Source: UBA817 sp049889215 | GTDB lineage: Bacteria > Margulisbacteria > Marinamargulisbacteria > UBA817 | Length of the DNA stretch: 64,000 bases | Direction: 5' to 3' | NCBI GenBank assembly: GCA_049889215.1 | Contig: JBMHDV010000027.1 | Span: 1 to 64,000 of the forward strand | Part shown: positions 34,890 through 43,806 of the stretch, one piece after another | How positions within the stretch are numbered: the first letter of the stretch is position 1 | Layout of the letters: each line of letters begins with the position of its first letter | The notes under the pieces: model-generated | What the model saw: the letters and a program-made list of their open reading frames with translations, nothing else | What the model was told of the DNA's origin: nothing | The model's database searches: none | Position numbers and translations under genes: made by a program

Positions 34890-35712
34890 TAAGAGCCCTT
34901 TCCAAATAATGTAATCGTATAGCAAAACCAAATGCGTTTGCAGAAGAACCAAATGCAGAAAGAACAGAGTCATAACGCCCACCTGAACCGATGACCTTTC
35001 CATATGATGGGGAAACAATATCAAAATATACACCATTATAGAATGACAAATCCTTACATAATCCTCGATTTACCTTCACATTTGATATACCAGCATCAAG
35101 AAGTCCTGACATGAATGCAGTTAAATAAGACGATTGAGGCAAATCAGTTTGATCACCAATGGCTGGTAGTTTGGCTAGTCCTTTAAAATCACCCAATCGT
35201 AAATTATCAAGTTCCTCACTCGATAAATCTGAAAACAACTCAGGATGTGCAACATGAACTTCCGCATCTTTTAAACCAACCTTCTTGCAAATATCATGCA
35301 ACATCTTAATCATATTAATTTCATCAGAAAGTGATAAATCACCAATATGCTCAACACCGAATTGAAAGATTTCAGTTTCACCCAATAATGGATCTTTACG
35401 AAACACCGGATCATGATAAAACAACTTCACTGGCATTTCTTCAACCAACCGACTGGTTGCAATGCGAGCAATCGGGGTTGTGTGATCAGGTCGTAAAATC
35501 AACCTTGAACCCGAACGATCAAAAAACATAATGCAATGGTCACTGAGTGCTCCCAATGCGGGTTGAAGTTGGTCGTAATGTTCAATTGATGGGGTAATAA
35601 TCCGCCGATATTCTTGCTGTTGAACAACATCGACCATTTTTTGAATTAATAAATCACGCTGTTCAATATCATTTGGCAAATAATCCCTTAAGCCTAATGG
35701 AATGTGTTTCAT
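34882..35712 (-). CDS. hisZ: ATP phosphoribosyltransferase regulatory subunit
   Basis: 276 aa, a HisRS-like fold without tRNA-charging ability. PLGLRDYLPNDIEQRDLL, LRPDHTTPIARIA and SGGRYDSVLSAFG are the shared class II motifs. It lacks the HisRS anticodon domain and is shorter than most HisZ (310-390 aa). It combines with short HisG to give the allosterically controlled enzyme. It heads the hisZ-hisG-yqeG operon. Confidence 0.9.
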   Translation of the reverse strand: MKHIPLGLRDYLPNDIEQRDLLIQKMVDVVQQQEYRRIITPSIEHYDQLQPALGALSDHCIMFFDRSGSRLILRPDHTTPIARIATSRLVEEMPVKLFYHDPVFRKDPLLGETEIFQFGVEHIGDLSLSDEINMIKMLHDICKKVGLKDAEVHVAHPELFSDLSSEELDNLRLGDFKGLAKLPAIGDQTDLPQSSYLTAFMSGLLDAGISNVKVNRGLCKDLSFYNGVYFDIVSPSYGKVIGSGGRYDSVLSAFGSSANAFGFAIRLHYLERALND

Positions 35713-35750
35713 ATATTAAAGAGTATCATATGCATGAATGGTTGCAATAC

Positions 35751-38057
35751 TTACTGAACAAGTTCTTTAGTAGAAATATGTTGAAACACACTGATAGGAA
35801 GGTTTAATACCAACTCATTAACAGATAAATGATGAAAATTTACCGGTAAAAACTGCAAAAACTCTTTGAGTAATTCGCTATAATAATCCTCTTCTTGCAT
35901 CCCCATAATCTGCATTCTTGCTTGATGCACTGGTTGAGATGCATTCGGTGGTTCATAATCTGGAAAAATAATGATCCCTGATAATGAATTTAACTTAGAA
36001 ACATCTGAAAAAAGTAAAAACTGAACCTGATGAGGACGATCTTTGTATTTCTGGCGTGTAATTCGATGAAGCTTTTTCTTCCAATACCTCATCTTTTGTT
36101 TTGACAAAACTACCACATGAACAGGGGCAAAAGATAGCTTTGATTGAATAAATGAAACAATCTCATGATCCGACCTAGCCATAATTGATACACCAGGCTG
36201 TGAAGCATCATCAAAATGTTCATCAACCAGCTTTGAACCAATCTGCCAAGTAAAAAAGTCTGTACTCGTATAAACAGCAGCTGATTGATGAATAATCACC
36301 CGTTGAGCATAATTCATTACATTTTGGAACAATTCGGTTGGAAAAATAGACAGTTTAACCAAACTACAATTGCTAGGGCGGTACTTCAGTGGAGATGCAA
36401 TAAAAAGAACATCTCGATCACTAACATCCAATAATTGCTTTAACATAAAGCCAAAAGCATTAACTTTTAAAATGATATCCCGAATCCAAACCGACAACTG
36501 CGGCACAATATAATATGACACACGACCAAGGATTGTTGTTAACTCTGTTATATGATGTTGAATTAAGTGAATGTGACCAATAATTTCTTGCCACTCAAAG
36601 GTTTCCTTGACATTATCATTTACGTAAACCTCTCTCTGAGAATAATAGTGATTAACAGACAAGGCACCAATAAGAGCATCAAACTGTTGTAACATTTGGT
36701 TTTTTTCGTAATGAATTAAATCTATAGCATGTCGAATACGTGCAATATCCTGAATAAGTTTAAGCGGATGCTCTTCCTTCCTCGTCAAAAATCTAATCAC
36801 AGATGAAAACTGAATGATCATATCATTCAAAAACTTAAATGAATATGATGATATTGATTGCTTAAATAACTCAGAGAAAACACCATCATAATTAGAGAAA
36901 TGATAATACACAATAGCAAACAACGAACAAAATTTAGGCAATTGCATGGAAATCTGAGAAAATGTTTCTATATGACAAGAAACCGATTGATTTGATTGAA
37001 AAGCGGCTTCAATATGCAACGCTAAAAACGTCGTCTTTTCCATAGATTTTGAATCCATCGAAGAATCATTAATTTGGTAAAATCGTTGTTTTAAACTATC
37101 ATTTAAATCATTCAAATAAAATGTTTTTGTCTGACGAAGCCAACCGATAATTGCAATTATTTCAACAACTTCAGAGTGAGATGCCGCTTGCTGCATAAGC
37201 CTCGGATAAAACGAATCAATATTGGGTGGAAAGGCATAGTTTGATGGAGAGTCAATAAAAGGCATATCCAACGAATACTTCGATCGCACAATATAAATTG
37301 TTCGTTGATCATGATCAGTAACATACGATTGTAGTTGTGAATCATCCCCCAAACATCGCGTAGCATGACGCTGCCCAATACGATCAACATCAAACTCAGC
37401 ATACCCATGATGATCCATATCACGATCATGTTGATTATCTGGGGCACCAACTGAAAAAAAACGCAATACAAAACGAATAAGATGCTGTATTGATTTCTGC
37501 TGAGACTGTTTAAGTAGTGCCACTTCAAACGTCGATATCTTTAACGAATAATGCTTAGAAAAATAATGCATTAATTGAGCCAACCCCATAGCATCATCCA
37601 ATGCACGGTGTGACTGAGCTTGAGAAATATCAAACTGATGGAATAGCTGCTGTAGTTGCAAGCTACGGATGGTTGGATGAAACCACTTAAAAACATCTTG
37701 AGAGTCCACCCAAATAAATGATTCAGGAACAAGGTGATAATAATCACAAACAGACATGTAACTCATTCGATCTAAAAATGCGTTATGTGCGATAATTGTT
37801 GAGTTTTTAATAAACTTATAAAAATCTAAATATACCTCAGTAAAAAGCGGGGCTTCATCCAGTGCATCGTGATCAATACCAGTTAAATTTAAAACAAAAT
37901 CACTAACACGCGTCTCAGGTTTCACCAATGTCGAATACGTCTTACCAATCACCCCATCAATAATCTCAACACAGCCAATTTCCATGATTAAGGATTTGCC
38001 ATCCAATGGATATGTTTCAAAATCTAAAACAACGACTCGATGCATAGTATTCATCAT
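35751..38057 (-). CDS. DnaQ-type exonuclease fused to degenerate DinG-like helicase region
   Basis: 768 aa from ATG 38057 (TTG 38069 and ATG 38045 are alternatives). The N-terminal 175 residues are a DEDDh exonuclease: Asp12 and Glu14 in LDFET, AHNAFLD (His91, Asp96) and HRALDDA (His150, Asp154). The remaining 590 residues follow the length and order of DinG exonuclease-helicases; the end GIIIFPDYEPPNASQPVHQAR resembles the DinG LPFxxPxxPxxxA segment. I see no Walker A (GxGKT/S), DEAH box or QxxGRxIR motif, so the helicase half is probably inactive. It stands alone between hisZ and prmC. Confidence 0.75.
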   Translation of the reverse strand: MMNTMHRVVVLDFETYPLDGKSLIMEIGCVEIIDGVIGKTYSTLVKPETRVSDFVLNLTGIDHDALDEAPLFTEVYLDFYKFIKNSTIIAHNAFLDRMSYMSVCDYYHLVPESFIWVDSQDVFKWFHPTIRSLQLQQLFHQFDISQAQSHRALDDAMGLAQLMHYFSKHYSLKISTFEVALLKQSQQKSIQHLIRFVLRFFSVGAPDNQHDRDMDHHGYAEFDVDRIGQRHATRCLGDDSQLQSYVTDHDQRTIYIVRSKYSLDMPFIDSPSNYAFPPNIDSFYPRLMQQAASHSEVVEIIAIIGWLRQTKTFYLNDLNDSLKQRFYQINDSSMDSKSMEKTTFLALHIEAAFQSNQSVSCHIETFSQISMQLPKFCSLFAIVYYHFSNYDGVFSELFKQSISSYSFKFLNDMIIQFSSVIRFLTRKEEHPLKLIQDIARIRHAIDLIHYEKNQMLQQFDALIGALSVNHYYSQREVYVNDNVKETFEWQEIIGHIHLIQHHITELTTILGRVSYYIVPQLSVWIRDIILKVNAFGFMLKQLLDVSDRDVLFIASPLKYRPSNCSLVKLSIFPTELFQNVMNYAQRVIIHQSAAVYTSTDFFTWQIGSKLVDEHFDDASQPGVSIMARSDHEIVSFIQSKLSFAPVHVVVLSKQKMRYWKKKLHRITRQKYKDRPHQVQFLLFSDVSKLNSLSGIIIFPDYEPPNASQPVHQARMQIMGMQEEDYYSELLKEFLQFLPVNFHHLSVNELVLNLPISVFQHISTKELVQ

Positions 38058-38086
38058 ACCGGTGAACAAAGGATATTTAAAAATAA

Positions 38087-38935
38087 TTATTCAAGGGACT
38101 GGAAAATAGTTAAAAATCGATCATGCCCTGACAAATCTTTTTTAAACAGCAACGAGGTATTCGTTGCAGCTGTTAAGTGCTGCCGTTGTTGATAACCAAT
38201 TTCGCAAATAAGATCATGCCCCCCTTCAGTCGCTCGACCAATTAAATCTAAAATTATGGCCATACCATTATTATCTGCAACAAGTGCAACTTTTGGCTCA
38301 AGTTTCACAACATCATCTAATAAAATATACTCATCATCAGAAATATAAGGGGGATTCGAAACAATAATACAATGAGCATTGGGTGGAACATCAAAACATT
38401 CAACATCAAAAAAATCGCTATGAAAAAATTCAATATTAGCCACATCATGCCGACGTTGGTTTATACAAGCAACATCAAATGCGTGTCGGGAAATGTCCCA
38501 CGCTTTGAATGAAATATTTGGAAACTGCAATGCCAAATCTATCGAAATTACGCCAGAACCAAAACCACACTCAAAAACATGAATGTCATGGCCCTTTAGA
38601 TGTTGTATTCGTTTTGCAGCAATACCAACCAGTTCTTCTGTTTCTGGACGCGGAATTAAGACACCCGGTCGAACAAAATATGGTCGACCATTAAAGTAAG
38701 CTGATTCCAAAATATAACTCAAAGGTTCACCAGCAATGCATCGATCCACACATTGTTGGATGGATGTAATCTGGGTGGATGTTAGGGTATAGTCCTTTGA
38801 AAGCAATACCAGATATTTTTCATTTAAATGTTCTTCAATAATAAATAATACAGTCACTTCTGCATCTGGTAGTTGTGCAGCAATTACTTGGTTTACCCAA
38901 TATCGATACGCTTGATCAATTCGATTATTGACCAA
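38087..38935 (-). CDS. prmC: Peptide chain release factor N5-glutamine methyltransferase
   Basis: 282 aa. It methylates the GGQ glutamine of release factors. SAM-binding loop ECGFGSGVISIDLA (122-135), catalytic NPPYIS (194-199), and IPRPETEELV typical of PrmC. The TTG start lies 11 bases inside prfA; no internal Met offers a better start. The partner prfA is directly upstream. Confidence 0.94.
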   Translation of the reverse strand: MVNNRIDQAYRYWVNQVIAAQLPDAEVTVLFIIEEHLNEKYLVLLSKDYTLTSTQITSIQQCVDRCIAGEPLSYILESAYFNGRPYFVRPGVLIPRPETEELVGIAAKRIQHLKGHDIHVFECGFGSGVISIDLALQFPNISFKAWDISRHAFDVACINQRRHDVANIEFFHSDFFDVECFDVPPNAHCIIVSNPPYISDDEYILLDDVVKLEPKVALVADNNGMAIILDLIGRATEGGHDLICEIGYQQRQHLTAATNTSLLFKKDLSGHDRFLTIFQSLE

Positions 38936-39989
38936 TTTGTTTTAACTTTTCAATACGATCTGCTTTTTTTAGTGCGGAAATAATTGGCTCAATATCGCCT
39001 TGAATAATTTTATCAAGTGCATGAAGTGTTAATCCTATTCGATGATCAGTTACACGCCCTTGCGGATAATTATACGTTCGTATTTTTTCAGATCGATCAC
39101 CACTACCTACTTGAGATTTTCTTAAATCCGATTCCTTTTTACGTTGTTCAAATACTTGCTGCTCATAAATTTTTGCGCGTAATATACGCATAGCTTTATC
39201 TTTATTTTGAAATTGTGATCGTTCATCTTGGCATGCAACAACTGTATTTGTTGGAATGTGCGTTAATCGAACAGCTGAACTTGTTTTGTTCACGTGCTGA
39301 CCACCAGCACCAGACGCTCGATATGTATCGACACGAATATCTTTCATATTAATCTCAATGTCAACATCTTCAACCTCAGGCAATACAGCTACAGTGGCAG
39401 CAGACGTGTGAATACGACCGGAGCTTTCTGTCGCTGGGACACGTTGAACACGATGAGTACCGATTTCAAACTTAAGCTCACTATAAACACCGGCACCACT
39501 AACTGTAAATGAAACTTCCTTAATGCCCCCGATTTCCGTTAAATTTTGGGAAATAACCTCTATTGTCCACCCTCTCTTTTCAGCATAGCGTTGATACATT
39601 TTTAATAAATCTTCAGCAAAAAGCGCCGCTTCATCGCCACCCGTACCCTGACGAATCTCAACGATCGCATTACGATGATCATCCGGATCTTTCGGAATTA
39701 AAAACAATTGAAGTTCATCATCCAAATGTTTTATTTTTGCATCAAGTTCAGCAATCTCCTCTTTGGCCATATCAGCCATTTCTGCATCGACCAAAAGCTC
39801 CTCTGCATCCGCACGCTGCTGTGTAAACGATCGAAAATCACGATACATTTCAACAAACGATTTTAACTCGGTATATTTCTGTGATAGTGTTTTGTACTTT
39901 TTTTGGTCTGAAATCACTTCAGGGTCTGAGAGTTGGCGCTCAACATCCTCATACTGAAGTTCTATTTCATCATATGATGCATTCGACAT
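38925..39989 (-). CDS. prfA: Peptide chain release factor 1
   Basis: 354 aa. The codon-recognition tripeptide is PAT (185-187), as in RF1 (reads UAA/UAG), not SPF of RF2. GGQ is at 229-231 in ASGAGGQHVNKTSSAV; the usual T(D/E)SAV is TSSAV here. Overlap with prmC makes writer and target co-translated. Confidence 0.96.
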   Translation of the reverse strand: MSNASYDEIELQYEDVERQLSDPEVISDQKKYKTLSQKYTELKSFVEMYRDFRSFTQQRADAEELLVDAEMADMAKEEIAELDAKIKHLDDELQLFLIPKDPDDHRNAIVEIRQGTGGDEAALFAEDLLKMYQRYAEKRGWTIEVISQNLTEIGGIKEVSFTVSGAGVYSELKFEIGTHRVQRVPATESSGRIHTSAATVAVLPEVEDVDIEINMKDIRVDTYRASGAGGQHVNKTSSAVRLTHIPTNTVVACQDERSQFQNKDKAMRILRAKIYEQQVFEQRKKESDLRKSQVGSGDRSEKIRTYNYPQGRVTDHRIGLTLHALDKIIQGDIEPIISALKKADRIEKLKQIGQ

Positions 39990-40000
39990 TCGTCAAAAAA

Positions 40001-40237
40001 TTACTTAGAAAACTTGGCGTATTTCTTTTTGAATTTTTCAACTCTGCCTTCAGAGTCAACAATTTTATTTTCACCAGTAAAAAATGGATGGCAATTAGCA
40101 CAAATATCAACACGTACATCAGATTTTGTTGAACCTGTTTTATACTCAGCGCCACATGCACAAGAAATAACAATATCATTATGATACTCAAATGTTATAT
40201 CGAATCCTTTTTTAGCTGCTTTTTGATTTTTACTCAT
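40001..40237 (-). CDS. rpmE: 50S ribosomal protein L31 (zinc form)
   Basis: 78 aa. Cysteines in SCACG and DICANCHPFFTG are the zinc-binding C+ form of L31. It sits 11 bases before prfA, giving an rpmE-prfA-prmC operon. A near-consensus -35 lies upstream; no Shine-Dalgarno is seen. Confidence 0.94.
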   Translation of the reverse strand: MSKNQKAAKKGFDITFEYHNDIVISCACGAEYKTGSTKSDVRVDICANCHPFFTGENKIVDSEGRVEKFKKKYAKFSK

Positions 40238-40248
40238 AATATCTTATG

Positions 40249-40277
40249 AAATTAAGAGAGTTTAGCTTATTTGTCAA
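40249..40277 (-). promoter_or_regulatory. Candidate promoter for rpmE-prfA-prmC
   Basis: On the minus strand: consensus TTGACA (40277-40272), a 17-base spacer, and a weak -10 TAATTT (40254-40249). The predicted transcript start lies only about 5 bases before the rpmE ATG, so the mRNA would be nearly leaderless. Confidence 0.5.
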
Positions 40278-40352
40278 TGCGTTTAATAAAACTTTGATGA
40301 AAATACTAACCCACATTTATATAAAAATTACGGCATTAACTCTAAAATTTGT

Positions 40353-40381
40353 TTAAAAATTAAAATCAAATGTGCTATATT
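40353..40381 (+). promoter_or_regulatory. Candidate extended -10 promoter for the RsbW-like gene
   Basis: TTAAAA (40353-40358), a 17-base spacer and extended -10 TGCTATATT (40373-40381). The -10 ends 10 bases before the ATG at 40392, giving a leader of about 4 bases. Confidence 0.5.
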
Positions 40382-40391
40382 ATGAATAATT

Positions 40392-40847
40392 ATGTTACTT
40401 GAACGATTGAATGGTCAGCCTGAAAATGTAGAGTTTAGTATTCCTTGCATGTCCGATTATGTAGGTGTCGTTAGATTGGCAGTATCTGGTCTAGCAACTC
40501 GAATGAATTTTTCTATAGAAGAAATTGAAGATATTAAAATAGCTGTTTCCGAAGCTTGTACAAATTCAGTGCAATATGCATTTGATGACCCATCTGAGCA
40601 ACGTGTATTCATTACCTTTAATTTATTTAAAGATAAACTCGAAATTATTGTGAAAGATCATGGCAAAGGGTTTGAAGTTGAAACACTCGAAAGAACCCCT
40701 ATTGAAGAACGTAAATTAGATGAGATTGATGAAAATGTCCCACGTCTTGGCCTGGGAATTACATTCATCAAAAGTTTAATGGATGAAACCAACATCACCT
40801 CACAAATTGGTGGTGGAACAACCATTCAAATGGCAAAACATATTTAA
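40392..40847 (+). CDS. RsbW-like anti-sigma factor / serine-kinase ATPase
   Basis: 151 aa. A stand-alone GHKL ATPase: N-box AVSEACTNSVQYAF, G1 DHGKGF, G2 LGLGITFIKSLMD, and GGGTTIQM. Such proteins hold a sigma factor or phosphorylate an anti-anti-sigma partner. No RsbV or cognate sigma gene is next to it; the only sigma gene in the window is the FliA/WhiG-type one at 49.2-49.9 kb, but a link is speculative. It heads an operon with a zinc-ribbon membrane protein, a GspE-like ATPase and tsaC. Confidence 0.85.
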   Translation: MLLERLNGQPENVEFSIPCMSDYVGVVRLAVSGLATRMNFSIEEIEDIKIAVSEACTNSVQYAFDDPSEQRVFITFNLFKDKLEIIVKDHGKGFEVETLERTPIEERKLDEIDENVPRLGLGITFIKSLMDETNITSQIGGGTTIQMAKHI

Positions 40848-40853
40848 TAACCA

Positions 40854-41141
40854 TTGCTTAAGTTAATATTTATTTTTTTTATGTCCGTATCCTTCTACGT
40901 GTTTTACCAACGCAAATTATCACGCGTCTTGAAGCCGGGGTTTGTAACACCCATATCAGCAATTCTAACTCTAGTTTCATTAGCACCAATGGGATTTATA
41001 GTTGGATTAATTAGCGTATACGCCATACCAAAACTATTAACAAAACAATCCAGTATGCATTCAATGATTTGCGCTAAATGTGGTACCCTATCCAAAAAGG
41101 GGGAATCCATATGCAGAAAGTGCAAAAACATGCTGTCCTAA
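40854..41141 (+). CDS. Small membrane protein with C-terminal zinc ribbon
   Basis: 95 aa from TTG 40854 (ATG 40881 is possible). Two hydrophobic helices (about 3-20 and 33-62) precede a CAKC...CRKC zinc ribbon at 73-91. Its last 31 bases overlap the ATPase gene in another frame. No family recognised; presumably an inner-membrane protein with a cytoplasmic zinc ribbon. Confidence 0.6.
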   Translation: MLKLIFIFFMSVSFYVFYQRKLSRVLKPGFVTPISAILTLVSLAPMGFIVGLISVYAIPKLLTKQSSMHSMICAKCGTLSKKGESICRKCKNMLS

Positions 41142-42373
41142 CAGACAATAATCAACCATTACCATATTCAGTTGAACAAATTAAATTGGTAAAACAAAAA
41201 TTAAACACAAAGCAAGAGACCGAAGTTCTTTATAATCAAACGCCAAAAAGTACGGCACCGTATTTACCAATATTCATTTTAACTTCAATAAACCAACAAT
41301 ATTATGAGATAGAAATTAACCCATCAGAATCATACCGAATCACATGCAACCCATGGAAAGATGAAAACTTATTAAATCATCAGAAATTGATTACGGTTTG
41401 TCCGACGCTTTTCATTTCATATTTAGCAAATCATCATCCAACAAATGCATGCATTGGGGCATTAAATATTCTGGCTACAATAATCGATCATTATAATATT
41501 TCCGATCTTCATTTTATAAAATCAACCGTTATTTTTAAACAAAACCAACAAGAAAGATTCCGTTTAATTTTTGCTGAAACAGACATGAAGAAACTGCGCT
41601 ACTATTTAAAACTCCATGCTCATATGGATCCATCCAACACACAACAACCCCAAGATGGGTCCTTGTCGTTTAAATTTGAACATATTCAATTAGATCTTAG
41701 AGTTGCCACTCTACCAACAAGAAATGAAGAAATGCTTTCTATCCGAGCTTTTAATCTGAAAAATAAAATAAAATCTTTAGCTGAATTAGGGTTTAACAGT
41801 AAAAAAGCCGCAGCAATTACACAAATGATTAAAAATAAAAACGGGTTAATCTTAATAACAGGCGCAACAGGTGCAGGAAAATCTACCACACTATACGCAC
41901 TATTAAAATTACTTAAAAAACGCCATGTTATTACAATTGAAGATCCCATTGAACAACCGCTCACAGATATTCATCAAACCAACATTAATAATAAAAAAGG
42001 TTATACATTGGATGTGGGTCTCAAAGCAATTTTACGACATAATCCGGATATCATAGCCATTGGTGAAATTCGTGATGCAAAAACTGCTGATATTGTGTTG
42101 CAAGCAGCATATTCTGGGCACCTAGTGATCGCATCACTTCATACAAATTCAATAGAAGCAACATTGCTCAGATTACAAAGTTTAGGATGTTCACCTTTTT
42201 TAATCAGTTATTGCTTACGAGGAATCATTGCACAAGACCTAATCAGTTCAGCAAACAATAACGTTAAACTGGTAAGCAGTATTCTATTATGTCAATCACC
42301 GTTTATAATAACTGACTTAAAAAAAGAATTAACGACTTTCATAAAACATAATACACTGCTTCATAATGATTGA
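41111..42373 (+). CDS. GspE/PilB-type secretion ATPase (short form)
   Basis: 420 aa from ATG 41111, with AAGGGGGA upstream; the frame opens 11 codons earlier. Walker A GATGAGKST (about 250), Asp box VITIEDPIEQ, Walker B LRHNPDIIAIGEIRD and His box SGHLVIASLHTN are complete. It lacks the C-terminal tetracysteine motif of GspE (AQDLISSANN instead of AQRLxRxxC), and the N-terminal 150 residues are divergent. It would power type II secretion or type IV pili, but no pilin or platform gene is adjacent. Confidence 0.85.
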   Translation: MQKVQKHAVLTDNNQPLPYSVEQIKLVKQKLNTKQETEVLYNQTPKSTAPYLPIFILTSINQQYYEIEINPSESYRITCNPWKDENLLNHQKLITVCPTLFISYLANHHPTNACIGALNILATIIDHYNISDLHFIKSTVIFKQNQQERFRLIFAETDMKKLRYYLKLHAHMDPSNTQQPQDGSLSFKFEHIQLDLRVATLPTRNEEMLSIRAFNLKNKIKSLAELGFNSKKAAAITQMIKNKNGLILITGATGAGKSTTLYALLKLLKKRHVITIEDPIEQPLTDIHQTNINNKKGYTLDVGLKAILRHNPDIIAIGEIRDAKTADIVLQAAYSGHLVIASLHTNSIEATLLRLQSLGCSPFLISYCLRGIIAQDLISSANNNVKLVSSILLCQSPFIITDLKKELTTFIKHNTLLHND

Positions 42374-42929
42374 TATTATCTGCAACCAACTTTTAAATAA
42401 TAAAATCGGAATTATTGCACATGATACATTGCCCGGTATTGTTGCAACAGCCACCGAAGAAAATGCAAAACGGATTCAACAAATCAAAGAGCGATCTGAA
42501 TCAAAGGGGTTTATTTTACTCATACCAACATTCAATCATATTCACCAATTTGCTACCAACATTTCATCTGATGCTTCAAAGTTAATGAACACATACTGGC
42601 CAGGGCCACTTACTCTAATTTTTGAAAAGCAGCCTCAAGTATCACCACTACTTACTGGAAACAAAAGCACCATTGCCATTCGCCAACCAAATCATCCATT
42701 ATTAAACTCAATCTTAAATAAAATAAATCAGCCACTACTGTCCACCAGTGCTAACTTAAGTGGCGAATCAACATTATCTAATCAATTGCTAGCCGCGGTT
42801 GATTTTACGCATGGAAACATAGCTTTAACTAAGCACGCAGTAGCATCAACCATTGTAGATACAACTCAAAAGAATCTAGTCATTCTACGACAAGGTAAAG
42901 TTAAAATTGCTAATCATTCGATAGGTTAA
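42366..42929 (+). CDS. tsaC: L-threonylcarbamoyladenylate synthase (Sua5/YrdC/TsaC)
   Basis: 187 aa. It makes the precursor for t6A37 of ANN-decoding tRNAs. HDTLPGIVATAT, a Lys in SESKGFILLIP, YWPGPLTLIF and LSTSANLSGES match the family. It is the short TsaC form without the Sua5 C-terminal domain. It overlaps the ATPase by 8 bases and the convergent glycosyltransferase by 20. Confidence 0.9.
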   Translation: MIDIICNQLLNNKIGIIAHDTLPGIVATATEENAKRIQQIKERSESKGFILLIPTFNHIHQFATNISSDASKLMNTYWPGPLTLIFEKQPQVSPLLTGNKSTIAIRQPNHPLLNSILNKINQPLLSTSANLSGESTLSNQLLAAVDFTHGNIALTKHAVASTIVDTTQKNLVILRQGKVKIANHSIG

Positions 42930-43806
42930 GTAACCCTGATAAGTAGTTATATTCCCCTAAAAACCAATATGAAAATGAACGTAAAGCTGATGTTTTAGAA
43001 TCACGTAATCGGTAAATCATTCGGAAAATAATATTCTGACGAGATAAACGTTTACGAATAAAAACAGAAATTGGATTCAATCCCAAAAACAATTTTAATT
43101 CTGGGTGCTTCTGCATAAATATTTGAGCAGATTGGCCCATATTAAATTTCCGCTCGGCTTTTTCTTTATCGGAAATAACATGATAGTGATAGTTTATCGC
43201 CGTTTTAATATAGCGCAATGGAATCCCCCGCTTTTTAAACCGGTAACCCAACTCTAAATCTTCCCAACCATAATTCTTAAAATCTAGCGAAAACCCCTTT
43301 TCAACAACAAACAAAGATTTAGGAAATGAAATATTTCCAGTTAAAAAGTAATACCAGTCCAATACATCTCCGTGACGATATTTAGTAGGAACTTGCGTAT
43401 GTTTATCATTAACGCTAGGGGGCCAATCATAAGAATCTAAATTATAAGCCAAACCTTCAAAGCAACTAACATCCTGACTGGTCTGATGTGCAGTGTAATG
43501 TGCTTGAACAAAGTCAGGGCCTGGCACCATATCTGCATCAGAAATAACAATAATGTCACTTTTAGCCACTGCCACCCCAGCATTTCTTGCCTCAGCTTTA
43601 CCCGAAGGGTTTTCACGTTGAATGAAGTTTAATTGAAACAATGATGGCGTTATATTAGCCACCATATCAGCTGTACCATCCGTCGAAAACGAGTCAACAA
43701 CAATTACTTCAAAAGCAAGCTGAGTCACCTGCTTACTGTAACCATCTAGAACACGTTTTAAACGATCACATTGATTATAAGACCCAATAACAACACTAAT
43801 GTCCAT
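42910..43806 (-). CDS. Family 2 glycosyltransferase
   Basis: 298 aa. SVVIGSYNQCDRL opens the GT-A fold. VVDSFSTDGTADM and DAD in VISDADMVPG bind the nucleotide sugar. GWEDLELGYRFKKRG is the ED acceptor/base motif of galactosyltransferase-like GT2 enzymes. No membrane helix. It starts 11 bases inside the PgsA-PssA gene, so the two are coupled, which hints at a glycolipid or envelope target. Confidence 0.85.
   Translation of the reverse strand: MDISVVIGSYNQCDRLKRVLDGYSKQVTQLAFEVIVVDSFSTDGTADMVANITPSLFQLNFIQRENPSGKAEARNAGVAVAKSDIIVISDADMVPGPDFVQAHYTAHQTSQDVSCFEGLAYNLDSYDWPPSVNDKHTQVPTKYRHGDVLDWYYFLTGNISFPKSLFVVEKGFSLDFKNYGWEDLELGYRFKKRGIPLRYIKTAINYHYHVISDKEKAERKFNMGQSAQIFMQKHPELKLFLGLNPISVFIRKRLSRQNIIFRMIYRLRDSKTSALRSFSYWFLGEYNYLSGLLNLSND

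Noticed and set aside
34890..35036. 49-codon N-terminal extension of hisG
   Set aside because: It lies wholly inside hisZ in another frame, and the conserved HisG start is at 34889.
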